Assembly: GCF_002257645.1 (NCBI RefSeq) | Contig: NZ_NQMO01000002.1 | Coordinates: 744,001 to 808,000, forward strand | Source of the DNA: Paenibacillus sp. XY044 | GTDB lineage: Bacteria > Bacillota > Bacilli > Paenibacillales > Paenibacillaceae | Direction: 5' to 3' | Length of the DNA: 64,000 bases | Shown: in pieces, positions 44,240 to 52,828 of the stretch | Numbering within the stretch: position 1 is the stretch's first letter | How the letters are laid out: the number at the start of each line of letters is the position of its first letter | Made by a program: the position numbers and the translations under genes | Notes under the pieces: generated by a model | The model's database searches: none | Told to the model about the DNA's origin: nothing | The model's input: the letters and a program-made list of their open reading frames with translations, nothing else

Positions 44240-45202
44240 TTAGTTGGTTCCTTGGGTATCGGGTTCATGAATCGGCTGCTCCAGAGCGGCGGACCCGTCC
44301 TCCAGCCGGAGCCAGGTATCAAAGTCCTTCTCGCCGAGGGACAGGCGGATGACGCGGCCCCCCCGCATAAATCCTTCTTTGCCGTATGTGTTGCAGCCGG
44401 TGGCCCGCCCGTAACTCAGGCGGATGCCGTGCAAAGTTCCGCTGTAATCGTTGATATGATCGTGTCCGCAGAACGTGCCGATGACGTCGCCCATTTCAAC
44501 CAGCGCCGCAAACAGCCCGGAGTTGACCGGAGGGCTGCAGACCCGTTCGTATTTATGCCCATAGCAGACCTGGGTGTCCCACACTTCCTGGTATTCGGGA
44601 ATCGGGATATGGAAGAACGCCAGCGAAGGCAGTTTCTCCGCCTGCCCTTTCGGGTTCAGCCTGGCGGATTCGGCGGCGAGCCAGTTGATCTGGTCCCGCT
44701 GAATCCAGTTGTACCCGGGAACCTGCTCGAGGCTCGAATAATCCCCGGAATCGAGGAAATACAGGTTGGCGGCCGGGCGCCCCTCCGAGTCCACCAGCTC
44801 CAGCGTGTAATTGCCTGAGCCGCTCAAGTCCGCCGGTCCCGGCTCCGTTACCGTGTGCCGGTGCTCCAGCACGGTCTGCATCAGTTCGTTCCGGCTGATC
44901 CGGTTTTCCGTATCGTGATTGCCGAAGACGACCGCCCACGGGATGCCGCGCTCTTCTATGGCAGCGACCGCATCCCGGAACGCTTTCCGGGGATGCTCGC
45001 ACTCTGTTTTTCCCGGGGACACCGGTCCGGTATAAATGACGTCTCCGGTGATGACGACCAAATCCGGCTTCTCTGCATCCATGACCCGTTCCATGATCCC
45101 CCGCGTGCGCTGGTCCTCGGGCCTGCCGTCCATCCAATGCAAATCGGTAAACTGAACAATCGTAAAGGTGCCGTCATTTCGAAAAGACAAGCTTCGGCTC
45201 AT
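44240..45202 (-). CDS. calcineurin-like metallophosphoesterase
   Basis: A 320-aa dimetal phosphoesterase: FTDLHWMDG, ITGDVIYTG, FGNHDTENR, FFHIPIPEY and GTFCGHDHINDY give the full metal-ligand set. No signal peptide is seen. The sequence resembles the purple-acid-phosphatase-like Dcr2 group. Its neighbours are a DMT transporter (downstream), a divergent DeoR regulator and a glycerophosphodiesterase, so organophosphate turnover is likely. Substrate unknown. Confidence 0.9.
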   Translation of the reverse strand: MSRSLSFRNDGTFTIVQFTDLHWMDGRPEDQRTRGIMERVMDAEKPDLVVITGDVIYTGPVSPGKTECEHPRKAFRDAVAAIEERGIPWAVVFGNHDTENRISRNELMQTVLEHRHTVTEPGPADLSGSGNYTLELVDSEGRPAANLYFLDSGDYSSLEQVPGYNWIQRDQINWLAAESARLNPKGQAEKLPSLAFFHIPIPEYQEVWDTQVCYGHKYERVCSPPVNSGLFAALVEMGDVIGTFCGHDHINDYSGTLHGIRLSYGRATGCNTYGKEGFMRGGRVIRLSLGEKDFDTWLRLEDGSAALEQPIHEPDTQGTN

Positions 45203-45239
45203 CTCTGGTTTCCCCCTCGTATTTTAACTCTGGTTTTAC

Positions 45240-45411
45240 AAACCACATATATGAATGTTGTATTTTGTGTATTGTTGTGGTTTTAGTTGATTTTATTCCT
45301 GCTCAAGGCTGCTGTCAATTGATTTTTTTCGAAGTTTGACATCCTTCTCCATCGCCAACTACACTAATAAGAAACAACAACAAAACACATGTATGCGATG
45401 AAAAACCACAT
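45240..45411. promoter_or_regulatory. array of AAACCACA operator half-sites (DeoR candidate)
   Basis: AAACCACAT at 45240-45248, its inverse TGTGGTTTT at 45276-45284, and AAACCACAT again at 45403-45411, with a variant CAAAACACATG near 45391. The sites lie in the 251-bp divergent region between the phosphoesterase and DeoR genes and could form a repression loop. Confidence 0.55.
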
Positions 45412-45453
45412 GTGTCCAATACTAAGCCTTTTTGCGTAAAGGGGAGTTTCGAT

Positions 45454-46233
45454 ATGTCCTTAACCTATGAGGAACGGCGCGAGACCATTCTCGGCCAATT
45501 GGGGATAGAAGGGAAAGTGCGCGTGCACGTGCTGGCAGAGATGTTCGGCGTTTCGACGGAGACGATCCGGAGGGACCTCGACCGTCTGGAGAAGGAAGGC
45601 AAGCTCCGCAAAGTTTACGGCGGTGCGGTCCGGGTTCGTTCCGGCTTCATGGAGCCGACGTTTACGAACCGTTCCCTGATGCATCGGGGCGAGAAGCAGG
45701 TGATCGGCAGACTTGCGGCGTCGCTGATCGAGGACGGGGAGACGGTGCTGCTGGACAACGGCACCACGACGCTGGAAATTATGCGGAACCTGATGGAACG
45801 CTCCCATGTCACGGTCATAACCAACTCCGTCCCGATATTAAACTGTGCCCTGGAGGGGTTTCGGGGGAAGATCGTTTTCGCAGGCGGCGAGGTCGATCCG
45901 GAGCATCAGGCGGCCACGGGGATGATCAGCCATGAGCTGCTGGACCGCTTCAAGGTGAACAAGGCGTTTATTTCGGCGGGGGGCATATCGCTGACCGACG
46001 GGATCACCGATTATCATCTGGAAGAGGCGCTGCTGTCCCGCAAAATGATCGAGCGTACGGAAGAGGCCATTCTCGTCGCGGACCATTCCAAGTTCGGGGT
46101 CACCACCTTCGCCCAGATCGCGCCGCTTACGCAGATCTCGATGGTCGTCACCGATGCGGGCTGCTCCAGGGAATGGATCGACGCCCTGAAGCAGCTGGAC
46201 ATTGAAATTATTCCGGGGGAGGCCCTGCTTTAA
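45454..46233 (+). CDS. DeoR/GlpR-family transcriptional regulator
   Basis: A 259-aa repressor. The DeoR helix-turn-helix is about residues 3-58 (VHVLAEMFGVSTETIRRDL). The C-terminal sugar-phosphate-binding domain has LLDNGTTTLEI and FISAGGISLTDGITDY. AAAGGGGAG precedes ATG 45454. It is divergent from the phosphoesterase/DMT operon; the effector should be a phosphorylated sugar or glycerol compound. The stop overlaps the convergent glycerophosphodiesterase stop. Confidence 0.92.
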   Translation: MSLTYEERRETILGQLGIEGKVRVHVLAEMFGVSTETIRRDLDRLEKEGKLRKVYGGAVRVRSGFMEPTFTNRSLMHRGEKQVIGRLAASLIEDGETVLLDNGTTTLEIMRNLMERSHVTVITNSVPILNCALEGFRGKIVFAGGEVDPEHQAATGMISHELLDRFKVNKAFISAGGISLTDGITDYHLEEALLSRKMIERTEEAILVADHSKFGVTTFAQIAPLTQISMVVTDAGCSREWIDALKQLDIEIIPGEALL

Positions 46234-47237
46234 GAGGCCGGTTCCTTCGAGGAATTGCTTTGGAATAAAGGCGCGATCCGATCGATACGGTTCGTCCAGA
46301 TACCGCCGCTGTAATGGGCCGGCAGCCGCTTGATGTCTTCAGGGCTGTCCAAGCCCGATGAAAAATCGCTGCCGTCGCCTCCTACGACAATGACCCGCGT
46401 GTCGGCCTTGTCCATCCGGTTCAGGAAGCGGTTTGGCCATCCCCACAGGAGCGGGGCGATTTTCTCGGGAATGTGCAGTTCCGTATGCTTGCAGGCGGAA
46501 GGCATATACCCGGTCCATCCCGCAGCCAGATACGGAATCAGGCAGTGCTTCATCGTTGCGATGGACATGACGCGGGCTTCGGGAAGCTCTGCTTTGAGAG
46601 CCGCCACCGGCTCATCCCCGCCATAGAAGGCGAGCTGTTTCAGCCGCTGTTCGGGCAGGGCCGACATCGCCTCGGCCAACCTGGTGCCTTCCTTCGGATC
46701 GCTGCTCTTCATATGGATCAGAAAAGCCCGGTCCGGAAAATGCTCAAGCACTTCATCCAGCGTCGGCATGAGCCCAATGCCTTTTCCCCGGAAAGGATAT
46801 GTTTTTCCGCCGTCGGCGGTATATCCGTAGCCGATATCAACTTTCTTTAGCTCGGCCATGGTGTAGTCCGTCGTCATACCTTTCACGTTGGTGCGGCAGT
46901 CCAGCGTCCAGTCATGGAATACGGCGATTTGATCGTCCTTCGTCAGCTTGATATCGAGTTCCACCATATCGGCACCGGCCTGAAATGCGGCTTCCATGGA
47001 CGGGAGCGTATTTTCCAGATAGGGGTGCTCCGGGGGATAAATCCGTTCCGCGGTACAGGTGTCGTTCGTGATTCCCTCCATCGTAAAGGTTTGGGCCAAT
47101 CCGCGATGGGCCAGCAGAAAAGGGGAACCTTCCCTGGGCTTGGCCAGCAGGGAAGTGTTATTCAGATAGATAAAAACGATCAATAATGCCAAAACGATAA
47201 AGGTTCTGCTCCGCAAAATCCGCTTCAAGCGCCTCAC
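46230..47237 (-). CDS. glycerophosphodiester phosphodiesterase, membrane-anchored
   Basis: A 335-aa GDPD-family protein with one N-terminal transmembrane anchor (FIVLALLIVFIYL, about residues 11-24) and an extracellular TIM-barrel. Catalytic strings are LLAHRGLA, LENTLPSMEAAFQAG, VELDIKLTKDD and AVFHDWTLD. It would release glycerol 3-phosphate from glycerophosphodiesters outside the cell. GTG 47237 overlaps the TetR stop (GTGA) and has GGGAGGGG upstream. A ~55-residue insertion between HRG and ENT (with two cysteines further on) is longer than in cytoplasmic members. Confidence 0.9.
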   Translation of the reverse strand: MRRLKRILRSRTFIVLALLIVFIYLNNTSLLAKPREGSPFLLAHRGLAQTFTMEGITNDTCTAERIYPPEHPYLENTLPSMEAAFQAGADMVELDIKLTKDDQIAVFHDWTLDCRTNVKGMTTDYTMAELKKVDIGYGYTADGGKTYPFRGKGIGLMPTLDEVLEHFPDRAFLIHMKSSDPKEGTRLAEAMSALPEQRLKQLAFYGGDEPVAALKAELPEARVMSIATMKHCLIPYLAAGWTGYMPSACKHTELHIPEKIAPLLWGWPNRFLNRMDKADTRVIVVGGDGSDFSSGLDSPEDIKRLPAHYSGGIWTNRIDRIAPLFQSNSSKEPAS

Positions 47238-47815
47238 TTGCCGATCCCCTCCCATACGGCATCCAGCTGCCGTGCAATCGTTCCGTATATGTCGTCTTCA
47301 CTCATCTTGGAGGAAAGCGTAATCAGCGTCTGAAAGAAGAGTCCGACTATCACCCCCGCGCTCAGCTCGGGGTCTGTCAGCCGTTGCTGCGAATCTTGTT
47401 CCCCGGCTTCCTCCATCAACCGGCGCAGCGCATGTTTAAAATTCGAAATGTTGGTCGATTCATGGCCCGAGACGATTTCCGCTTTGATCGTTTCAATCAA
47501 GGTCAGCCGCAGAATCTCCTCATGCTGCGTATAGATGTGCAGCAGGTCGCGCAGAATCCGCAAAACGCGCTCCTTCAAGGGACCGTTCGGATGCCGCGTG
47601 ACGATGTCGTCCATCAAGCCGGCGTAAGAATCGGCCACATGCAGAAGCACATGCTCTTTTTTCGGAAAATAGTTAAAAAAGGTTCCTTTCGCGATGCCGC
47701 ATGCGGCGGCAATTTCTTCCACGGTGACGTTGTCGTAGCCTTTTTCCTTAAACATTTCAATCGCATTGCGGGTGATATTATCCCGGGTGCTCTTTTTCTT
47801 CAGATCTCTCAGCAA
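47234..47815 (-). CDS. TetR-family transcriptional regulator
   Basis: A 193-aa regulator: helix-turn-helix about residues 10-55 (AIEMFKEKGYDNVTVEEIAA, GIAKGTFFNYFPKKEHV) and a C-terminal effector domain. TTG 47815 is preferred because the ATG at 47854 lies inside the operator and close to the predicted transcription start, and GAGGTG precedes the TTG. The downstream glycerophosphodiesterase gene is translationally coupled, so repressor and enzyme share one autoregulated transcript. Confidence 0.85.
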   Translation of the reverse strand: MLRDLKKKSTRDNITRNAIEMFKEKGYDNVTVEEIAAACGIAKGTFFNYFPKKEHVLLHVADSYAGLMDDIVTRHPNGPLKERVLRILRDLLHIYTQHEEILRLTLIETIKAEIVSGHESTNISNFKHALRRLMEEAGEQDSQQRLTDPELSAGVIVGLFFQTLITLSSKMSEDDIYGTIARQLDAVWEGIGK

Positions 47816-47840
47816 ACCTCTCACCTCATTTTGTATAAAA

Positions 47841-47874
47841 ATGACCACGGTCATAAATGACTGTGGTCATTATA
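47841..47874 (-). promoter_or_regulatory. 30-bp palindromic operator and -10 box of the tetR-GDPD operon
   Basis: ATGACCAC-G-GTCAT-AA-ATGAC-T-GTGGTCAT (47841-47870) is an almost perfect 30-bp inverted repeat. TATAAT on the minus strand (47874-47869) overlaps its end. Confidence 0.75.
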
Positions 47875-47952
47875 TGGCATAACCCGGTTGGAGCGCAAGC
47901 CCTGTCCAAACCCATTACTTCTACACCATTGAAATGGATAGATGGGAAAAGG

Positions 47953-47983
47953 GGCCCTCTGCATACAGGCAGAGGGTTTTTTT
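47953..47983 (+). terminator. orphan terminator-like hairpin
   Basis: CCCTCTGC / GCAGAGGG with a 6-nt loop and seven T on the plus strand. No plus-strand gene precedes it, so it may end an antisense or small RNA, or act weakly for the leftward gene. Confidence 0.55.
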
Positions 47984-48032
47984 AGATATAAGAACGTATA
48001 AGCAAGGCGTGCGGGGGAATAAGTATGCGGGT

Positions 48033-48245
48033 TCAGCGGTTCTGCTTTAGCTCGGCGAGACCAATCAAGAACATCAGTACGCCGATGAGCATCGGAGAGA
48101 GGAGGGTGCAGTACAGGAGCGTCTCGTATTCGCCGGTCAAGTTCATATTGTAAAAAAATATATTGCTGAAGAAGAAGTAACCGATCGGCGCACTGAAAAA
48201 AATGAACACAAACGATACGGCGAACCATGCCATGGATCTTTTCAC
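48033..48245 (-). CDS. small membrane protein of unknown function
   Basis: A 70-aa protein with two hydrophobic helices (AWFAVSFVFIFFSAPIGYFFF in outline and LLYCTLLSPMLIGVLMFLIG). The GTG start has AAAGGA upstream at long spacing. I do not recognise the family. It stands alone between the TetR and PTS regulator regions. Confidence 0.55.
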   Translation of the reverse strand: MKRSMAWFAVSFVFIFFSAPIGYFFFSNIFFYNMNLTGEYETLLYCTLLSPMLIGVLMFLIGLAELKQNR

Positions 48246-48493
48246 GGGTAGATCATTCCTTTCGGGTATCTACACTTCGTTTTACCATTTATTACATCTA
48301 TTGTCATCACGGAATTTGGATGGTCCTGGCCTTGATAAGTGTGAAAGACGGGATATGACATGCTGGAAATCGATAGTATTCACTTTTGCACAAACCGGAC
48401 TTCCAGGAATTGAACTGTCACTCGCTGCACGGCCATGGGTATAATCGAGTCACCAGGAACGACAAATTTCGTCAAAGACAGGAGGGATGCCGG

Positions 48494-50629
48494 ATGCTGG
48501 ATGAACGCAGTACCGAAATACTGAAGCTGCTTGTACAGGCGGACGATTACGTGGCGCTGGATGAACTCACGCAGAGGCTCGGCATCTCCCGAAGAACCGT
48601 GTACTACGATATGAACAAAATCAACGACTGGCTGGAGGCCGCGGAGCTGCCGCCCGTCGAGTACGTTCGCACGGCCGGTTATTCGCTGCCGGAGGTCAGC
48701 CGCCGGGGAATCCCGGACATGGCATGGGCCGAGAGTTCTTCTGCGCAGCAGTATTATCTGTCTCCGCGGGAGCGGCTGGCCTGGATCGCGATCCGGCTGC
48801 TGACGGCGGAGGGCACCGTCTTTATCCACCACCTGACCGATCTGCTCCAAGTCAGCCGGGGGACGGTGCTGAAGGATTTGAATGCGGTCCGCTCGCAGCT
48901 GGAAACGGCCGGTCTCGAGGTCGTGTATGACCGGAAGCGGGGCTACGGGGTCTGTGGTGACGAGGCAAGGATGAGGAATGAGTTGACGCGCTGCTGCGAT
49001 CAACTTGCCGGCAGCGTCAGCTGGGAGCAGGCGGTCAGCCGGACGGGAAGCTGGGGAGAGCAGGACCCCTTGCGGGATATCATGCCGGAGAATACGGACG
49101 ACGGTATTCGGCGTCAGATCTACCGGCTGATCGCGGCCAGCGAGCAGATACTGAACGTGGAGCTGACCGACGAGATGCTCTTCCATTTAACCACCCGCTT
49201 TCTTCTTTACATCCGGCGTATTCAGTCCGGTTGGGTGATCCGGGTGGACGAGGACGAGCGGGAGGTGCTTCGGCAGACGCCCGAATATGACGCGGCTTCC
49301 CGGGTCGCGGACGGCCTTGGCCGTATGTTCGGCATTCCGGTGCCGGAAGAAGAAAACGCTTACCTCACGATGCATCTGCTTGGGGCGCGGGCCAACCGGA
49401 TGGAGCAGCTGACAGGCTCGGACGAAATCATCGGGCGGCTGCGGGACGCTGCCCGGGAGATGACGGATGCGTTCCAGCGCAGCGCCTGCGTCTGGCTCAG
49501 CGGCCGGGAAGCCGTGGAGGAGGATCTGCTGGTGCACCTGAAGCCGGCGTATTACCGGATCATGTACGGTTTGGAGCTGGCCAATCCTCTTCTGCAGGAT
49601 ATCCGTGACAAATACGGCGATTTATTCGAGCTCACCCGGCGCTCCGTGTACGCCTTCGAGGAACTGGTCGGCCGGAGGCTAAGCGATGTCGAGATCAGCT
49701 ATCTGGCCATGCATTTCGGCGGATGGCTGCGGCGGGAGGAAGCGGAGCCTGCGGCCCGGAGGCGGGCGGCGATCGTCTGCGTAAACGGCATCTCGGCGTC
49801 GAGAATGCTGAAGGCCCAATTGGAGGGACTCTTCTCCACCCTGGACATTATTGCGATGCTCTCCCTGCGGGAATACGAGCAGTTTCAAGAACGGGTCGAT
49901 TTGATATTTTCGACGGTACCGCTCCCGGACAGCAAGGTGCCCGTTCATGTCGTCCATTCGATCCTCAGCGACAAGGACAAAGTGAATCTGCTCGGCCGGA
50001 TCAACACGGCAGGCGGCAGAGGCGTAAGAACGCAGGCGATCTCGGTGCAAGCCCTGCTCGATATCGTCCGCAAGCATGCCGACGTGACTGACGAAGCGGG
50101 CCTCGCAGACGAGCTTGGCCGCTATCTGTCCGGCGGCCGAAGCAAGGTATGGCTGGGCGAGCGGCCCAAGCCGTCCCTGGCCGAGCTGCTGCCCGCGCCG
50201 ATGATCCGGCTGCAGCGGGAGAGCGCTGACTGGCGCGAAGCGATCCGGGAAGCGGCCCGGCCGCTGCTGGCCGAAGAATACATCGACGAAGGCTACGTCG
50301 ACGCCATGATCGGCAAAGTGAAGTCGCTCGGTCCATACATCGTGGTCGCGCCGGGAATCGCTATTGCGCACGGGCGGCCGGAGGACGGCGTGAAGCGGCT
50401 GGGAATGAGCCTCCTGCATTTGGATCAGCCCGTGGCTTTTTCCGGGGAAGCACGCCACCAGGTACGGGTCATTCTGGTACTGGCGGCGATCGACGGAGAG
50501 TCGCATCTGAAGGCATTGTCCGAGTTGACCAGCATGCTGAAGGACGAAGCGGGCCTGAGCCGGCTGAAGGAGGCGCTTACGAAGGAGCAGATGCTGAAGC
50601 AGATCGGGACGGCTTCAAGTTCCGGCTAA
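48494..50629 (+). CDS. PRD-containing PTS transcriptional activator (BglG/MtlR/UlaR-like)
   Basis: A 711-aa modular regulator. Two N-terminal helix-turn-helix domains (about 1-60 and 85-150), PRD1 (about 190-295) and PRD2 (about 300-410) with several histidines, an EIIB-like domain with Cys ~429 (AIVCVNGISASRML), and a C-terminal EIIA-like domain with His ~626 (PGIAIAHGRPEDG). Phosphorylation of these sites by HPr and EIIB normally tunes activity to sugar supply. AGGAGGG precedes ATG 48494. It is the first gene of the PTS operon, 24 nt before EIIA. Confidence 0.92.
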   Translation: MLDERSTEILKLLVQADDYVALDELTQRLGISRRTVYYDMNKINDWLEAAELPPVEYVRTAGYSLPEVSRRGIPDMAWAESSSAQQYYLSPRERLAWIAIRLLTAEGTVFIHHLTDLLQVSRGTVLKDLNAVRSQLETAGLEVVYDRKRGYGVCGDEARMRNELTRCCDQLAGSVSWEQAVSRTGSWGEQDPLRDIMPENTDDGIRRQIYRLIAASEQILNVELTDEMLFHLTTRFLLYIRRIQSGWVIRVDEDEREVLRQTPEYDAASRVADGLGRMFGIPVPEEENAYLTMHLLGARANRMEQLTGSDEIIGRLRDAAREMTDAFQRSACVWLSGREAVEEDLLVHLKPAYYRIMYGLELANPLLQDIRDKYGDLFELTRRSVYAFEELVGRRLSDVEISYLAMHFGGWLRREEAEPAARRRAAIVCVNGISASRMLKAQLEGLFSTLDIIAMLSLREYEQFQERVDLIFSTVPLPDSKVPVHVVHSILSDKDKVNLLGRINTAGGRGVRTQAISVQALLDIVRKHADVTDEAGLADELGRYLSGGRSKVWLGERPKPSLAELLPAPMIRLQRESADWREAIREAARPLLAEEYIDEGYVDAMIGKVKSLGPYIVVAPGIAIAHGRPEDGVKRLGMSLLHLDQPVAFSGEARHQVRVILVLAAIDGESHLKALSELTSMLKDEAGLSRLKEALTKEQMLKQIGTASSSG

Positions 50630-50653
50630 ACTATCCGAACGGGAGAGATGAAC

Positions 50654-51097
50654 ATGAAATTTCTTGAACCTCCGCTCATTGCGCTGGATGCCGAAGCGGC
50701 ATCCGCCGAGGAGGCGATCCGGCTGGCAGGTGCGCTGCTGACGGAGGCGGGCGCTGCAGAAGCGCGCTACGCCGACGCCATGGTGGAATCCTACCGGGAG
50801 AGGGGACCGTACTTCGTCCTCGCCCCGAACATTGCCCTGCCGCACGCCCGTGCGCAGGACGGCGTGATCGAGGCCTCGGTGTCTTTTGTCCGGCTGAAGG
50901 AACCGGTCGTCTTCGGCCACAGCGCCAACGATCCGGTGCAGCTGGTATTCGCCCTTGGCGGGTCCGACAGCGGCGAGCATATCGCCCTGCTGCGCAAGCT
51001 GACGACGCTGCTGAGCAGTCCTGCGCATCTGGAGCAGTTCAAACAGGCGGCCGATGTGGAAGCCATCCAACAAATCATTAGGGGGAATGAGCAATGA
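50654..51097 (+). CDS. PTS EIIA component (fructose/mannitol/ascorbate type)
   Basis: A 147-aa cytoplasmic phosphocarrier with the active-site histidine in LAPNIALPHARAQDG (His ~64). It takes phosphate from HPr and passes it to EIIB. ATG 50654 has better spacing to GGGAG than ATG 50648. The stop overlaps the EIIB start by 4 nt. Confidence 0.92.
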   Translation: MKFLEPPLIALDAEAASAEEAIRLAGALLTEAGAAEARYADAMVESYRERGPYFVLAPNIALPHARAQDGVIEASVSFVRLKEPVVFGHSANDPVQLVFALGGSDSGEHIALLRKLTTLLSSPAHLEQFKQAADVEAIQQIIRGNEQ

Positions 51098-51357
51098 AAG
51101 TGTTATGCGTATGCGGTTTGGGACAAGGAACGAGTCTGATTCTGCGGATGAATGTGGAAAACGTGTTTAGCGGCATGGGGGTCAGCGCCGATGTGGAGCA
51201 CACGGACGTCTCTACGGCCTCGGGCACAGCGGCCGATTATATCATCACAAGCCATGAGCTGGCGCAAAGCCTGGAGGGCCATTCCGCCCGGATCATCGTC
51301 GTCAATAACTACTTCGACAATGACGAAATCAAGCAAAAGCTGGAGGAAGCCCTGTAA
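51094..51357 (+). CDS. PTS EIIB component (ascorbate/galactitol type)
   Basis: An 87-aa phosphocarrier with the phosphocysteine loop CVCGLGQGTSLI (Cys ~7), like UlaB. It phosphorylates the sugar during transport through EIIC. It overlaps EIIA and lies 35 nt before EIIC. Confidence 0.92.
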   Translation: MKVLCVCGLGQGTSLILRMNVENVFSGMGVSADVEHTDVSTASGTAADYIITSHELAQSLEGHSARIIVVNNYFDNDEIKQKLEEAL

Positions 51358-51392
51358 GCCCTATCTTGACCTAACCAAGGAGGTGTCCATCC

Positions 51393-52691
51393 ATGGACGT
51401 GCTTTATTGGATCGCAACCAATATTTTCGGAACACCTGCCATACTGCTCGGATTCATCGTTCTGGTCGGCCTCATGCTTCAGAAAAAATCGACCAGCCAG
51501 CTGGTGAGCGGGACGTTCAAGGCGATCATCGGCTTCCTCATCATCGGGGCGGGTTCGGACGTCATCGTGAATGCGCTGAACGTGTTCGAACCGATGTGGA
51601 AGGAAGTGTTCGGCCTGAAGACCAGCTCGCTCGGCAGCTTTATGGGCCAAGAGGCCTTCAACGGCAAATTCGGCAGCGCCGTCACGCTGGCCATGCTGGT
51701 TGGCTTTCTGATCAACGTGGCGCTGGCCCGGTTTACCCGGTTCAAGTTCATTTACCTGACCGGACACATGATGTTCTGGACCTCGACGATCTTTGCGGGC
51801 GTCATCGTCCATGCGGCAGGCACCGGCATTGCCATATGGAAGCTCGTAGTGGTCATTGCCGTCATTCTGGGCGTGTACTGGACATTCCAGCCGGCCCTGG
51901 TTCAACCGTTCCTGAGGAAGGTTACAGGGAACGACAATATCGCTCTGGGCCACACCTCGGCGTCCGTCGCCCTGCTGGCGGCGCTGCTCGGCAAAGTGTT
52001 CGGCAACAAAAACAACGATTCCGAGAAGATCAAAGTGCCGAAGGGATTCGAGTTCCTTCGCGACTCCAACGTCATCACGGCGCTCAGCATGGGCGTGCTG
52101 TTCCTGGTCGGAGCGATCATTCTTTCGACCAAAGGCACCCCGGAGGCCGCTTCGCTGATCGCCAAGGCGGGAGACCAGAACTTCATCATTTATTCCATCA
52201 TTCAATCGTTTACGTTTGCCGGCGGCATCGCCATCGTGCTGATGGGGGTACGGATGTTTGTCGGCGAGCTGGTCCCGGCCTTTAACGGGATTGCGACCAA
52301 ATTGGTGCCCGGGGCCAAGCCGGCGCTGGATGCCCCGGTCGTGTATCCTTACGCGCCGAACGCCGTCGTTCTCGGATTCTTAGGCGCATTCGCCGGAGCT
52401 ATCATCTGGCTGCTTGTGCTGGGAAGCACGGTGTCTTACATTTTCGTGCCGACGATGATCGTGCTGTTCTTCCATGGAGCGACGGCCGGCGTTTTCGGCA
52501 ACTCGACGGGCGGTGTACGCGGAGCGGTCATCGGGGGCTTCATTACATCGACGATCGTCGCCTGGGGACAGTTTGTCATGGTCCGCTTCCTGATCTCTTC
52601 AACCGTACCGGACACGGCCATGTGGGCGGCCGATTCGGATATGTTCATCATCGGCCCGATTTTGCACTTTATCGCCAAGCTGTTCTTATAA
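51393..52691 (+). CDS. PTS EIIC component, ascorbate (SgaT/UlaA) family
   Basis: A 432-aa permease with about ten or eleven helices of the UlaA fold. Family strings are GTPAILLGFIVLVGLMLQKK, LIIGAGSDVIVNALN and FFHGATAGVFGNSTGG. UlaA carries L-ascorbate; the other genes here suggest a lactone-type sugar acid, so ascorbate itself is only one option. AAGGAGG precedes the ATG. Confidence 0.92.
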   Translation: MDVLYWIATNIFGTPAILLGFIVLVGLMLQKKSTSQLVSGTFKAIIGFLIIGAGSDVIVNALNVFEPMWKEVFGLKTSSLGSFMGQEAFNGKFGSAVTLAMLVGFLINVALARFTRFKFIYLTGHMMFWTSTIFAGVIVHAAGTGIAIWKLVVVIAVILGVYWTFQPALVQPFLRKVTGNDNIALGHTSASVALLAALLGKVFGNKNNDSEKIKVPKGFEFLRDSNVITALSMGVLFLVGAIILSTKGTPEAASLIAKAGDQNFIIYSIIQSFTFAGGIAIVLMGVRMFVGELVPAFNGIATKLVPGAKPALDAPVVYPYAPNAVVLGFLGAFAGAIIWLLVLGSTVSYIFVPTMIVLFFHGATAGVFGNSTGGVRGAVIGGFITSTIVAWGQFVMVRFLISSTVPDTAMWAADSDMFIIGPILHFIAKLFL

Positions 52692-52707
52692 ATGGATGTT
52701 TGAAACC

Positions 52708-52756
52708 GGCCAGAAGGAAGACGGTGAACCTTCGGCAGCGCCGTCTTTCCCGGGCC
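52708..52756 (+). other. intercistronic hairpin in the PTS operon
   Basis: GGCC-GGAAGACGG / CCGTCTTTCC-GGGCC pairing between the EIIC and lactonase genes. There is no T run, so it is more likely an RNA-stability or processing element than a terminator. Confidence 0.5.
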
Positions 52757-52828
52757 AGCGGGTCTTGGAATGCAGCCGGTTAGGATAACGAAAACCAACA
52801 AGTCATCAAGCATAGAGGAGGAACGCTT

